A stretch of 64,000 bases of DNA from Leifsonia sp. Leaf264 (GCF_001422325.1 NZ_LMMR01000005.1:434001-498000), one strand, 5' to 3'; counted from the first letter of the stretch, positions 32,848-40,795 are shown. The notes: generated by a model from the letters alone, not told the origin. A program made the numbers and translations.

Positions 32848-32875
32848 CAGAAAGCCTGATCGGTAAAGGTTTCTG
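32848..32875 (+). terminator. Possible hairpin terminator
   Basis: CAGAAAGCCT can pair with AGGTTTCTG with one bulged G. It follows the stop of the membrane protein gene. Confidence 0.4.
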
Positions 32876-32904
32876 TGGTGCGCAGGCATCAAAAGTGCCG
32901 CATG

Positions 32905-32917
32905 CCGCACATGGAAG
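32905..32917 (+). promoter_or_regulatory. Class A' box (CCGCACATGGAAG)
   Basis: 55 nt before ATG 32960 of the M23 peptidase. Confidence 0.5.
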
Positions 32918-32959
32918 TGGAGACAAAGAGCTCCAACCCGCAAGGAAACCCCCGCACCC

Positions 32960-34120
32960 ATGTACAAGCACCACCCCCGCACCATCCGTTCACTTCTCGT
33001 CGCAGGTTCCGTCGCAGCAATCATCTGCGGCAGCAGCGCCACCGCATTCTCGGTGACAGCCTCAGCCCCGACGGAGAACCCCACCTGGAACCAGCTCAAC
33101 TTCGTGAAGAAGGACGAGAAGGCCGCGACCACGCAGGCTGCTGTCCTGAAGAACAGCATCAAGCAGGTCGACCACAAACTGGCCGAAGCCCGGAAGGTCG
33201 CTGAAGCCGCAACCGTGCAGCTGGTCGACACCCGCCTCGAGGTGACCGGCGACGTCGTCGATGTCCCCTCCGAGGATGAACCGATCGCCGCTGCCGTCGT
33301 CGCGGATGACACCGCCGCCCCACTCCCCGTGAAGCCAACAGTCCAGCCCGTAGCAGTTGCGGACAGCGCCGCACCGGCGTCCGACGCGACACCCGACGAG
33401 GTCCTCGACGCTGCGAAGCAGGTCCAAGCCCAGGCCGAGGCCGACCTAGCCGCCCAGGAGGTGAAAGCTGCCGAGCTGAAAGCTCAGCTGCAGTTCCTGA
33501 AGGACAAGGACGCTGACGACACCGCCAAGTACGAAGCCGCCACCACGAAGGCGGAGAAGAAGGCGAAGGCGGCCGCCGACGAGCGTCTCGCCGACATCGA
33601 AGCGAAGAAGAAGGCGGAGGAGGAAGCCCGCAAGGCCGAGGAGGCCCGGAAGGCGGCGGAAGCAGAAGCCGCACGCATCGCCGCTGAGCTCGCTTTCAAG
33701 AACCGCTGGGTCGACCCCGCGACTGGCGGCATCTCGGACGGGTTCGGTCCCCGCGCAGTCATCTGCGCCGGCGACGGCTGCTCCTCCGGGTTCCACTCCG
33801 GCACCGACGTGTCCACCGGCTGCGACGCCCCGATCCTCGCCGCCCACGCCGGCACTGTGTCCTTCGCCGACTGGGACGGCACCCACGGTGAGTTCCTGAT
33901 GATCGACCACGGCGCCAACACCTGGACCGGGTACGCCCACATCCGCCCCGGCGGGTTCGCAGTATCTGTCGGCCAGTACGTCGAAGCCGGACAGGTCATC
34001 GCCTACACCGGGACTACCGGCGCTTCCACCGGCTGCCACCTCCACTACGAGGTGTTCCAGAACGGTCAGCGCATCGACCCGCAGCCGTTCATGGCCTCCG
34101 TCGGCTCCGCCGTCGGCTAA
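32960..34120 (+). CDS. Secreted M23 (lysostaphin-like) peptidoglycan hydrolase
   Basis: 386 aa. Signal peptide about residues 1-38, a Lys/Ala/Glu-rich coiled coil (about 130-245) and a C-terminal M23 domain: HSGTDVSTG holds the first zinc ligands (His, Asp) and HLHYEV gives the HxH pair. The family cuts peptide crosslinks in peptidoglycan, or acts as a wall-remodelling regulator. In this setting it could open the wall for a pilus or a DNA channel, as M23/CHAP/SLT enzymes do in Gram-positive conjugation systems. Both catalytic motifs are intact. Confidence 0.88.
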   Translation: MYKHHPRTIRSLLVAGSVAAIICGSSATAFSVTASAPTENPTWNQLNFVKKDEKAATTQAAVLKNSIKQVDHKLAEARKVAEAATVQLVDTRLEVTGDVVDVPSEDEPIAAAVVADDTAAPLPVKPTVQPVAVADSAAPASDATPDEVLDAAKQVQAQAEADLAAQEVKAAELKAQLQFLKDKDADDTAKYEAATTKAEKKAKAAADERLADIEAKKKAEEEARKAEEARKAAEAEAARIAAELAFKNRWVDPATGGISDGFGPRAVICAGDGCSSGFHSGTDVSTGCDAPILAAHAGTVSFADWDGTHGEFLMIDHGANTWTGYAHIRPGGFAVSVGQYVEAGQVIAYTGTTGASTGCHLHYEVFQNGQRIDPQPFMASVGSAVG

Positions 34121-34141
34121 CGAACAACGAAGGACTTCACC

Positions 34142-34849
34142 ATGCCGAAGTACACCCCCACGAAGGACGAGCGAGCCGAGCTCGACGAGATCGCCCAGGC
34201 ATCTGAGGAGGAAGCCCTCATGGAGGTCGATGACGACTACTTCTACTCGCCGCGTGAGTCCGACGACACCATCTCCTACAATTCGTCGGTGGACAAGGAT
34301 GGCGGCCGGGACTGGGAGCTGTCCCTCGGCGGTGCCGATTGCGAGTACTGCGGGTACAACTACGACCGGCTGGAAGTCACCGAGAAGCTCCCCGGTGCGT
34401 TCGACGCTCAGCTCTCGGTCGGCTGCTACTCCGGTGACGGTGTCACTGACGTTCGGCTCTCGGAGCTGGCGGCGTTCGTCGACGACCTCGCAGAACGGTA
34501 CACCGGGTACGGCTGGGGGCGCGCGTTCAAACAGATGGCTGCGGACATCCGCTCGTCCGAAACCGACGCCCGTGACGGCTCCGGCTACAAGAAGGTGAGC
34601 AACGCTGCCGCTGCGATCAACGCCATGCTCAACGGGTACCTCACGAAGGACCAGGCGATCGCTGCTGCAGCCGCCGCCGGCGACCCGCTGATCGGCCGCC
34701 CGTCCGAGGACCTGCACGATGATGCAGCGGCCCCTTTCACCGCTCTGGAAGAGGCGTTCCGGGACGGCGGCGAATGGTGGGACGCGCTGTACGACGACAT
34801 CGTCGAGCAGACCACCGGCCCCCACCCGGTCGCCCCGTGGGTCAGCTAG
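34142..34849 (+). CDS. Unknown acidic protein with CxxC
   Basis: 235 aa, GAAGGA upstream, 21 nt after the M23 gene and so probably the same transcript. Acidic. CEYCGYNY near residue 70 could be half of a zinc site or a redox pair; a distant Cys (VGCYSGDG) follows. The C-terminal half is helical. No family is recognised, no signal peptide, so it should be cytosolic. Confidence 0.65.
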   Translation: MPKYTPTKDERAELDEIAQASEEEALMEVDDDYFYSPRESDDTISYNSSVDKDGGRDWELSLGGADCEYCGYNYDRLEVTEKLPGAFDAQLSVGCYSGDGVTDVRLSELAAFVDDLAERYTGYGWGRAFKQMAADIRSSETDARDGSGYKKVSNAAAAINAMLNGYLTKDQAIAAAAAAGDPLIGRPSEDLHDDAAAPFTALEEAFRDGGEWWDALYDDIVEQTTGPHPVAPWVS

Positions 34850-34860
34850 CCACACACCTA
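34850..34860 (+). promoter_or_regulatory. Class B box (CCACACACCTA), leaderless start
   Basis: The first C is 1 nt after the TAG of the previous gene; 20 nt to the end of ATG 34867-34869. Confidence 0.65.
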
Positions 34861-34866
34861 CAGTTC

Positions 34867-35562
34867 ATGCCTCAGAACCAGAAGCCGCTTCGCGGCAAGG
34901 ACAAGAACATCATCCCCGGAAACGGGACCGCTGGTTCGTTCGTCGCCCAGGAGCACGCTCCGATCGACGACGACGCCCGCCCGCAGCCTGCCGCAGAGTG
35001 GGTGCCGGCGTACGGCTCGCATGAGGAAGCCGTCCGGGACACCTTTGAGGACGTCCCCGACCGCATGAAGTGGGGCACAGCCGCCGATTACCGGTTCGCG
35101 GTCAACGAGTTCGACGCGGCGATGTGGCGAGCAGGTCTCGACAAGACGGACGCGTTCGACTTCCACGCCGAGTACTCATCCGACATGGTCCAGCGCGTTC
35201 AGCACTCCGTCGCGCTGTCCAGCGCTCGCACCGCCGCGGAGATCCGCGAACGCGAGGCCCGCGAACGCATCGAACAGGCCGAACGCGATGTCGAGGAGGC
35301 CATCCACGACCAGACCGCGTTCCTCATCCTGTTCCGGGAGCCGCGCGCCGCCGCGATCCGATGCGAGATCGTCGACCTGGGCAAAGCGGTCACCGTTGTC
35401 CCCTTGGAGATCCTCGACCGTGACGGCAACACCCTCCCGGAGACGGAGAACTGGTCCGACATGCGCCAGGCGATCTCGAACACGTACCGGGACAGCACAC
35501 TGCCGAAGTCAGCCCGTTGGTCTGGCGACCGCCACGGGTCGGAGCTCACCTTCACCTTCTGA
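34867..35562 (+). CDS. Tagged protein of unknown function
   Basis: 231 aa. The tag is NGTAGSFVAQEHAPIDDD, one of the clearest versions (Gly-x-Phe then Glu-His-Ala-Pro). A long helix with coiled-coil character (SARTAAEIREREARERIEQA, about residues 115-150) precedes a mixed C-terminal domain. No domain is recognised. Confidence 0.7.
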   Translation: MPQNQKPLRGKDKNIIPGNGTAGSFVAQEHAPIDDDARPQPAAEWVPAYGSHEEAVRDTFEDVPDRMKWGTAADYRFAVNEFDAAMWRAGLDKTDAFDFHAEYSSDMVQRVQHSVALSSARTAAEIREREARERIEQAERDVEEAIHDQTAFLILFREPRAAAIRCEIVDLGKAVTVVPLEILDRDGNTLPETENWSDMRQAISNTYRDSTLPKSARWSGDRHGSELTFTF

Positions 35563-35589
35563 CCTTGTCGGCGGCCGTCAGTAACGTCG

Positions 35590-35600
35590 CCACATGGCTC
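35590..35600 (+). promoter_or_regulatory. Class A box (CCACATGGCTC)
   Basis: 54 nt before the small ORF at 35644; preceded by GTCG like other class A boxes. Confidence 0.5.
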
Positions 35601-35643
35601 ACAGCTGACATAACTGACGGCTACGGAATCAAGGGAGGTTGAG

Positions 35644-35727
35644 ATGGGCGAGCAGCACGAAACAGGCTGGTTCACATCGCGGGAGGAGCTCGAAGAGCAC
35701 CGCCTGCTGGCTGAAGAAGAGGGCTAG
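35644..35727 (+). CDS. 27-aa acidic small protein
   Basis: ATG preceded by AAGGGAGGTTGAG, one of the best ribosome sites in the window, and by a class A box. The product begins MGEQHETGWFTSREELEEHR and ends in an acidic run, likely one amphipathic helix. It is followed by another box and gene. Too short to classify; box plus ribosome site argue that it is translated. Confidence 0.55.
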   Translation: MGEQHETGWFTSREELEEHRLLAEEEG

Positions 35728-35744
35728 AGCAAAACGGCGGAGAT

Positions 35745-35757
35745 CCGCACATGTAGC
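35745..35757 (+). promoter_or_regulatory. Class A' box (CCGCACATGTAGC)
   Basis: 58 nt before ATG 35803. Confidence 0.55.
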
Positions 35758-35802
35758 TCGTACACCCGTGCCTGCACGGACCCCCGCACCCTAAGGACAC
35801 CC

Positions 35803-36327
35803 ATGACGTTCGTCATCTCCACCGAGATCGGCCCCGCACCGTTGCGCGAGGACGGCACCAAGTTCCCGTTCGCGTTCATCACCGACACCGAGACGGTGTA
35901 CGCCGATTCGCTGACCAGCATCGTCGCCCGGTTCATCCCCGGCTACGAGGACCTGCCGGACAGCTACGACGGTGACGTCCAGTCGTTCATCCTCCGGGTC
36001 GAGGAGGCGGCGAAGGTCGCCAACCAGCTTCAGGCGATGATCGTGACCGCCGCGATCGACGCAGGCGAGCTGGATGTCCGCAACGCCGACGAGGACACCC
36101 TCACGGCCCTGTACGGCATCCGTGGAGGAGCCTTCGCGCCGTTCACCGGCGAGTGGGAGCACTCGATCCCGCTGGTTCTGACGTCCTCCGACTACGAGCC
36201 GTACACGAAGACGCCGGTCCCGACCGGTGAGGTGGTCCTGATCGACCCGACCGACGAGCGTCTGTTCCTCAGCTCGCTGGAGGACGCCGGCCTCGGCGAA
36301 CTGTTCATGGACGCAACCGCAGCCTGA
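35803..36327 (+). CDS. Unknown small acidic protein
   Basis: 174 aa with AAGGA upstream. The sequence is acidic and mixed alpha/beta, with no signal peptide, membrane segment or known motif. Lies between the small ORF and the NrdH gene, each with its own box. Confidence 0.65.
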   Translation: MTFVISTEIGPAPLREDGTKFPFAFITDTETVYADSLTSIVARFIPGYEDLPDSYDGDVQSFILRVEEAAKVANQLQAMIVTAAIDAGELDVRNADEDTLTALYGIRGGAFAPFTGEWEHSIPLVLTSSDYEPYTKTPVPTGEVVLIDPTDERLFLSSLEDAGLGELFMDATAA

Positions 36328-36497
36328 GCCGGCTACCAACACCCTTTTCTCCGCCACCGCGGAGGTGATCCGGAGCCAACCACAGCCCTGGACGTTCTCC
36401 GCCGCACGCGGAGGTTTCGTGAGACGGCGGCGCTTCGGCGCCGCCGTTCCGCACCCCTCGCCCTGACCATCCGGGCGACACACCGGCCGTCAAACAG
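36328..36497 (+). other. Intergenic region with two related hairpins and a terminator
   Basis: CTCCGC-CACC-GCGGAG at 36349-36364 and CTCCGC-CGCAC-GCGGAG at 36397-36413 are two copies of one hairpin, each followed by GT; the perfect ACGGCGGCGC/GCGCCGCCGT hairpin at 36424 follows. A structured 3' end or small RNA is possible. Confidence 0.45.
36424..36447 (+). terminator. Strong hairpin with TTCG tetraloop
   Basis: ACGGCGGCGC and GCGCCGCCGT pair over 10 bp around TTCG; TTCC follows. Confidence 0.65.
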
Positions 36498-36508
36498 CCG
36501 CACACCTA
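36498..36508 (+). promoter_or_regulatory. Class B box (CCGCACACCTA) with leader hairpin
   Basis: Start ATG 36576 lies 78 nt away. In the leader, GCGTCC-GGAA-GGGCGC followed by TTTT looks like a small attenuator; GGAAGGA then precedes the ATG. Confidence 0.5.
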
Positions 36509-36575
36509 CGTCTCCACAACACGACAACCCACGGCGTCCGGAAGGGCGCTTTTCTCACCTCTGGAAGGACCCACC

Positions 36576-36812
36576 ATGACCGTCACCGTTTACACCAAGC
36601 CATCCTGCGTTCAGTGCACCGCCACGTACCGCGCCCTCGACAACAAGGGCGTCGAATACGAAGTCGTCGACGTCTCGATCGACGAGAACGCGCTCGAGAC
36701 CATCAAGGCTCTCGGCTACCTGCAGGCCCCCGTCGTCATCACCGACGATGACCACTGGTCCGGCTTCAACCCCATCAAGATCGGCGAGCTCGCAGCGAAG
36801 ATCGCCGCGTAG
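36576..36812 (+). CDS. nrdH: NrdH-type glutaredoxin-like redoxin
   Basis: 78 aa, full length for the family. The redox motif CVQC lies at residues 11-14 (TKPSCVQCTATYRALD), and GYLQAPVVITDD then WSGFNP are the thioredoxin-fold cis-Pro and C-terminal signatures of NrdH. It supplies electrons to ribonucleotide reductase or other thiol enzymes. No nrdE/F is in the window. It is the only class B gene apart from a pilin gene without a tag. Confidence 0.9.
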   Translation: MTVTVYTKPSCVQCTATYRALDNKGVEYEVVDVSIDENALETIKALGYLQAPVVITDDDHWSGFNPIKIGELAAKIAA

Positions 36813-36830
36813 CTCTCTCCTGTCTGACCT

Positions 36831-36858
36831 GAACGCCCCGGCTTCGGCTGGGGCGTTC
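36831..36858 (+). terminator. Rho-independent terminator
   Basis: GAACGCCCC pairs with GGGGCGTTC around a 10-nt loop; it follows nrdH. Confidence 0.8.
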
Positions 36859-36869
36859 GTCGTTGCCGG

Positions 36870-36880
36870 CCACACACCTA
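36870..36880 (+). promoter_or_regulatory. Class B box (CCACACACCTA), leaderless start
   Basis: 21 nt from the first C to the end of ATG 36888-36890. Confidence 0.65.
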
Positions 36881-36887
36881 GGAGTGC

Positions 36888-37391
36888 ATGACCGACAACA
36901 ACTTCGTCAAGCTCCCCAACGGCAAGCTGAACGGCTCCGAGCCGAAGCACCAGTCAGCCGCGGAGGGCCGTACCATCAGCGCAGCCCCAACCACCAAGTA
37001 CGCCACGGAGATCCTGCCCGGAGACATCCTGGTCGGCCCGAACGGCACCCGAGCCACCGTCGACAACAGCGACGAGAGCTTCGTCTTCCATGGCTGCCGG
37101 GCGATCGAGACCGAGTTCGGGACGTTGTACATCGACGACGACCTCACCTTCGAGGTGGAGCCTGAAGGCGCCCCGGCCCTCACCTACCCGGAGCGTTCCA
37201 CCTACACGAAGGCCGCAGAGGATTTCGAGGCGGGCGACGTGATCGTCGCACCGTCAGGCAACCTGCTCACCATCGACGACATCGAACGCAGCTCCGTCAT
37301 GCCGGGATGCCTGGCCGTGGAGAACGAGTTCGGCACGCTGTACCTCGGAGAGGAAGTGGAGTTCGAAGTCCTCGACGAGTCCGCAGCTTGA
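36888..37391 (+). CDS. Tagged protein made of two beta repeats
   Basis: 167 aa. The tag is LPNGKLNGSEPKHQSAAEG, close to that of the 22199/22699 pair. Two repeats of about 55 residues follow, each with GDxxVxPxGxxxTVDxxxxS, a GC residue pair, ExEFGTLY and FEV. The repeats may be small beta barrels. The fold looks Hint- or SH3-like, but I cannot assign it. No membrane or signal segment. Confidence 0.7.
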   Translation: MTDNNFVKLPNGKLNGSEPKHQSAAEGRTISAAPTTKYATEILPGDILVGPNGTRATVDNSDESFVFHGCRAIETEFGTLYIDDDLTFEVEPEGAPALTYPERSTYTKAAEDFEAGDVIVAPSGNLLTIDDIERSSVMPGCLAVENEFGTLYLGEEVEFEVLDESAA

Positions 37392-37395
37392 CGGG

Positions 37396-37406
37396 CCGCA
37401 CACCTA
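37396..37406 (+). promoter_or_regulatory. Class B box (CCGCACACCTA), leaderless start
   Basis: 21 nt from the first C to the end of ATG 37414-37416; begins 5 nt after the previous stop. Confidence 0.65.
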
Positions 37407-37413
37407 CGACTCC

Positions 37414-38358
37414 ATGGACAAAGCAACCCTCACCCAGCCACGAGTAAGTGCCGGCGCCGCCGGAGGCCACGGAGGCGAGTGGGGCAACAAGCACCAGTCC
37501 CAGGCGAACATCTCGTTGCGCCCGAACCCTGACGCCCGCGACGCCCGCCGCCGTGCCTTGATCGATGACGGGTACCAGCCGGCGAGGATCACCGACTATG
37601 ACGGGTTCAGCTCAGCAGCGGACTGGTGGGTGAGCCACTTGGCGTTGTCCGAAACCCGGAAGAAGGGCGCTTACCCGAAGCTCCCTGAGACCAATTCGGC
37701 ATCCGGCCGCCGCACAGTAGTCCAGCGCTACGCCGGACCGCAGGTGTCGATCCAGATGCCGTCCGCGGCTGCGATTAAGAAGTTCTCCTACGACAACGGC
37801 GGCACCTTCGACGTGCCTGTCACAGGCACGTTCCCCGGCGGGTCCGTGTCCGGCTGGGTGCGAGTCACCCAGAACGCGCTGAACGAATGGTCGGTCCAGG
37901 GCCTCGGCTTCCCCGACGACAACCACCAGCTGGTCGCCGAGGCAGTCTCAGCGGTTCTCGAGTCCCGCCGCCCGAAAGCCGCACTTGCCGACGCCGGCAA
38001 CCTCATCACCCGACGGATGGCACGGTTCTCAGCAGGCGGCGTCCGACTGGAGCAGCCCGCGGCCTCGTCCACGTTCATCGAAGCCCAGGCCTACGACCGG
38101 GATCGCAGCATTCTGGCCATCAAGATCCGCGGAAAGCTGTACGGGTACCGCGCCCACGAGGATGACTACCGCAAGTTCGGGAATGCCACATCCGTCGGCA
38201 GCGCCTACAACCGGCTCGTCCGGGGCGGCCACCGTGTCGACGTCGTCGAGTGCCGCAGCTGCCACCGGTTCTCCGTCGCCGAAGCCACTCACCGTTGCCC
38301 GTCCAAGCACATGCCGGCACCGTCCGCCAGACGTCTCGCGAAGATCAACGGGAACTAA
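37414..38358 (+). CDS. Tagged protein with KTSC domain and zinc ribbon
   Basis: 314 aa. The tag is GGHGGEWGNKHQSQAN. A C-terminal KTSC-type domain (about residues 220-275: STFIEAQAYDRDRSILAIKI then YGYRAHEDDYRKF) precedes a short Cys cluster (CRSCHRFSVAEATHRC) that looks like a zinc ribbon. KTSC domains occur fused to nucleases or as small stand-alone proteins; their role is unclear. The N-terminal half is unrecognised. Confidence 0.75.
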   Translation: MDKATLTQPRVSAGAAGGHGGEWGNKHQSQANISLRPNPDARDARRRALIDDGYQPARITDYDGFSSAADWWVSHLALSETRKKGAYPKLPETNSASGRRTVVQRYAGPQVSIQMPSAAAIKKFSYDNGGTFDVPVTGTFPGGSVSGWVRVTQNALNEWSVQGLGFPDDNHQLVAEAVSAVLESRRPKAALADAGNLITRRMARFSAGGVRLEQPAASSTFIEAQAYDRDRSILAIKIRGKLYGYRAHEDDYRKFGNATSVGSAYNRLVRGGHRVDVVECRSCHRFSVAEATHRCPSKHMPAPSARRLAKINGN

Positions 38359-38391
38359 TTTCGGGCAATTCTCCCGGAGCGCCAGTTTTCG

Positions 38392-38402
38392 CCACATGCC
38401 CT
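38392..38402 (+). promoter_or_regulatory. Class A box (CCACATGCCCT) with long leader
   Basis: Preceded by TTTTCG. The next start is ATG 38567, so the leader is about 155 nt, long enough for regulatory structure; I find no known riboswitch in it. Confidence 0.5.
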
Positions 38403-38566
38403 ATTGACAGCTGCCGGATACGGCGGCCAGGACCGGCCGGAACTCCCCTCTCCAACGGGGCGCTGTCGGGCGCGGGGTCTGAGACACCGCCCCTGAGGGT
38501 AGATGCTTCGGCCGGTCCGACCCCACAGATTCGACCCACCCCGCATTCACGAATCGAGAAGCACCC

Positions 38567-39532
38567 ATGAAGAAGAAGTTCGACGACCTCGTCGAGGATT
38601 CCGTCCAGTACCTCGCTGACCGCGCCGGCACCACCCCCGTCACCGACGAGGACCTGCTCCCGAAGACGCCGAAGAAGAAGGTGTCCCCGAAGGCAAGAGC
38701 CTGGATCACCGTCGGCCTGATCGGAGCGGTCGCCCTCGGCACCGCCGTCCCCGCCACCTCTGCGATCGCCGACCAGATCCACCTGTCGACAGCCGCCCAG
38801 GTGAACAAGAGCCAGAACGCTGACGTGCACGCCCAGGCGACCGTCGCCGCGGTGAAGCGTGACATCCGCTGGTTCACCGACGTGTACGCCGACATGCCAG
38901 AGATCCTGAAGGGTGCTGTCCAGGAGCCCATCGTCACCGGCTTCACCGCCGACCTCGACGAAGCCAAGGCAGCCCTGGACACCAACGACCTCCCCCGCCT
39001 GCAGCGCGCCTACGAGCGCATGTACCGAGCCATGGCCCAGATCATCGACCAGGTCCACTACCGTGCTGTGTCCTCGTCGAAGTCGTCACCTGACGTTCCC
39101 GCCGACATGGTGGACAAGATGGTCGCCGCGGCCGCCCAGCTGGACGGCGCCGCACCCAACGACGACGTCCTCCACTACAACCTGGAGAACACCGCGCAGC
39201 AGCGAAAGGACGTCGTCGAGATCCAGCGTCAGGCGAACGTGAAGAAGGCCGCAGAGAAGAAGGCTGCTGCGGAGAAGAAGGCCGCCGAAGAGAAGGCCGC
39301 CGCCGAGAAGGCGATCCAGGACCGCATCGATGCCGCCGTCAGAGACGCTGTGACGAAGGCGGTCGCTGAGGCTCGCGCCCAGTGGGACGCCGACGCTGCG
39401 AAGGCCGACGCCGCGAAGGACGAGGCTGAGGACGACACGAAGAAGCCGACCATCCCCGCCCCGAAGCCGACACCTGAACCCACTCCGACGCCGACCAAAA
39501 CGGCCGACCCCGAGGACGAGGTGGCTGAGTAA
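38567..39532 (+). CDS. Membrane-anchored coiled-coil protein
   Basis: 321 aa. A cytoplasmic basic segment with KKK runs, one membrane segment near residues 47-68, then an extracellular helical domain (about 85-215), a KKAAEKKAAAEKKAAEEKA coiled coil (about 225-245) and a Pro/Thr/Glu-rich acidic tail. It looks like a wall-spanning stalk protein. The layout resembles the sortase-like proteins and M23 peptidase of this window but lacks their catalytic domain. Confidence 0.7.
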   Translation: MKKKFDDLVEDSVQYLADRAGTTPVTDEDLLPKTPKKKVSPKARAWITVGLIGAVALGTAVPATSAIADQIHLSTAAQVNKSQNADVHAQATVAAVKRDIRWFTDVYADMPEILKGAVQEPIVTGFTADLDEAKAALDTNDLPRLQRAYERMYRAMAQIIDQVHYRAVSSSKSSPDVPADMVDKMVAAAAQLDGAAPNDDVLHYNLENTAQQRKDVVEIQRQANVKKAAEKKAAAEKKAAEEKAAAEKAIQDRIDAAVRDAVTKAVAEARAQWDADAAKADAAKDEAEDDTKKPTIPAPKPTPEPTPTPTKTADPEDEVAE

Positions 39533-39551
39533 ATCTCAGCCGAGGACCCGT

Positions 39552-39583
39552 ATAGCCTGCCCCCTAAGATGGGGGCAGGCTAT
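39552..39583 (+). terminator. 13-bp perfect hairpin upstream of the HTH gene
   Basis: ATAGCCTGCCCCC pairs with GGGGGCAGGCTAT around TAAGAT, then TTTCATTT. Likely terminates the 38567 transcript and may double as an operator for the HTH protein 16 nt downstream. Confidence 0.7.
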
Positions 39584-39598
39584 TTCATTTGGGGACAC

Positions 39599-40126
39599 GT
39601 GTCGACGGATTTCATCAGGACCTACCGAACAGCGTTGGGTATGTCGAGAAGGGCTCTTGCAGAGCGCGTCGGACGCACCACCAACGCGATCGTGAAGGCC
39701 GAGGAGAACGAACGAGCCGGCGCGATCTCGCTGAAGAACTGGATGACCAACCTCGAAGCTCTCGGCGTCACAGTTCACATGCGCGCCGAGATGCCTCCCG
39801 CGAAACGTCTCACTGAGGAAGCACGGCTGTCGTTGGAACTGCACCGGCACATCGCCGGAAAGCTGCTCACCGACGACGGCGCCATCCTCGGAGGCGCCGG
39901 CCGCGCGCTGACCGCTGCGAAGGCTCATTCCAACGGTTCACAGTCCCGGGAATGGATCAACGAATGGGAGCGCCTCTGCGGGGGTCCTCTGCCAGAATTG
40001 GTGGCGATGATGATCTCCGAATCCGAGCTGGCGATCGACATGCGCCAGGTGTCTCCGTTCGCGTTCGCTCTGACGAAGGCTGAACGTTCCGCTCTGCTCC
40101 ATCGGATCCTGTCCGGTCCACGATGA
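39599..40126 (+). CDS. HTH (XRE-like) regulator, antitoxin candidate
   Basis: 175 aa from GTG 39599 (GGGG 5 nt upstream; the frame to 39569 overlaps the hairpin). Residues 5-50 (FIRTYRTALGMSRRALAERV then TTNAIVKAEENE) are an XRE-type helix-turn-helix. The C-terminal two thirds is helical. Its stop overlaps the next start by 4 nt. Gene order and size fit an HTH regulator paired with a nucleotidyltransferase toxin. It lacks the plasmid box, as expected for a self-regulated addiction module. Confidence 0.7.
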   Translation: MSTDFIRTYRTALGMSRRALAERVGRTTNAIVKAEENERAGAISLKNWMTNLEALGVTVHMRAEMPPAKRLTEEARLSLELHRHIAGKLLTDDGAILGGAGRALTAAKAHSNGSQSREWINEWERLCGGPLPELVAMMISESELAIDMRQVSPFAFALTKAERSALLHRILSGPR

Positions 40127-40671
40127 CCATCAGCCCGGAGGAGCTCGCGATGGCGGCCCGTCGGGCTGCCGAGCTCACTGACTCCAGCGAACTGCTCCTG
40201 GTTGGGTCGCAAGCCATCGTCGCGATGTACAAGCCCGCACAGATTCCCGGCGAAGCGACGATGTCCGCAGAGCTCGACGTTGTGGCAAGGAGCCGCGAAG
40301 ACCACTTTCGGATCACCGAGGAGCTCGGCGAGATGAGCGAGTTCCATCAGGAGCACGGGTTCTACGTCCAGGCGGTGAGGAACGACTTGATCTCCCGGGT
40401 ACAGGGCTGGGAGGAGAGAGCCGCTCGCATCGAGGTTGCCTCCGGGGACCGTGACGTTGCCGTCTGGTGCATGGACGTCAACGATCTGTGCCTGTCGATG
40501 CTCGCCGCCGAACGAACCAAAGACGTACTGTATGTCAACGCGATGTTGCAGGACGGCCTCGCCGATCGGGCTGTCATCGAGGAACGCGCCGAACTGATGC
40601 TCTCCCCTGACGACATCCCCGCCGTCAAGCGCACATTGCAACGGATCGACGAGTTGCCAGCCGACCGCTAA
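40123..40671 (+). CDS. Nucleotidyltransferase-like protein, toxin candidate
   Basis: 182 aa. LLLVGSQAIVAMY near residues 24-36 is the GS motif of the polymerase-beta nucleotidyltransferase fold, and SAELDVVAR near 47-55 gives the acidic pair. Similar proteins pair with HTH partners in AbiE-like and DUF6036 toxin-antitoxin or abortive-infection pairs. The toxin role is inference from arrangement; the motif is slightly atypical (ExD instead of DxD). Confidence 0.6.
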   Translation: MTISPEELAMAARRAAELTDSSELLLVGSQAIVAMYKPAQIPGEATMSAELDVVARSREDHFRITEELGEMSEFHQEHGFYVQAVRNDLISRVQGWEERAARIEVASGDRDVAVWCMDVNDLCLSMLAAERTKDVLYVNAMLQDGLADRAVIEERAELMLSPDDIPAVKRTLQRIDELPADR

Positions 40672-40699
40672 ACGCCGTGCATCGTGCGGACGGACCTCG

Positions 40700-40710
40700 C
40701 CACATGCCTG
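40700..40710 (+). promoter_or_regulatory. Class A box (CCACATGCCTG)
   Basis: Same 11 bases as the box at 369. 96 nt before GTG 40796. Confidence 0.55.
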
Positions 40711-40795
40711 AAGGGTGTCGGCCTGCTGTGGCCGGCACCGCCCACGCGGCGGTTCCCGATCGGCCAGTAAGCCGAAGATCCCGAACGGCAGACCC

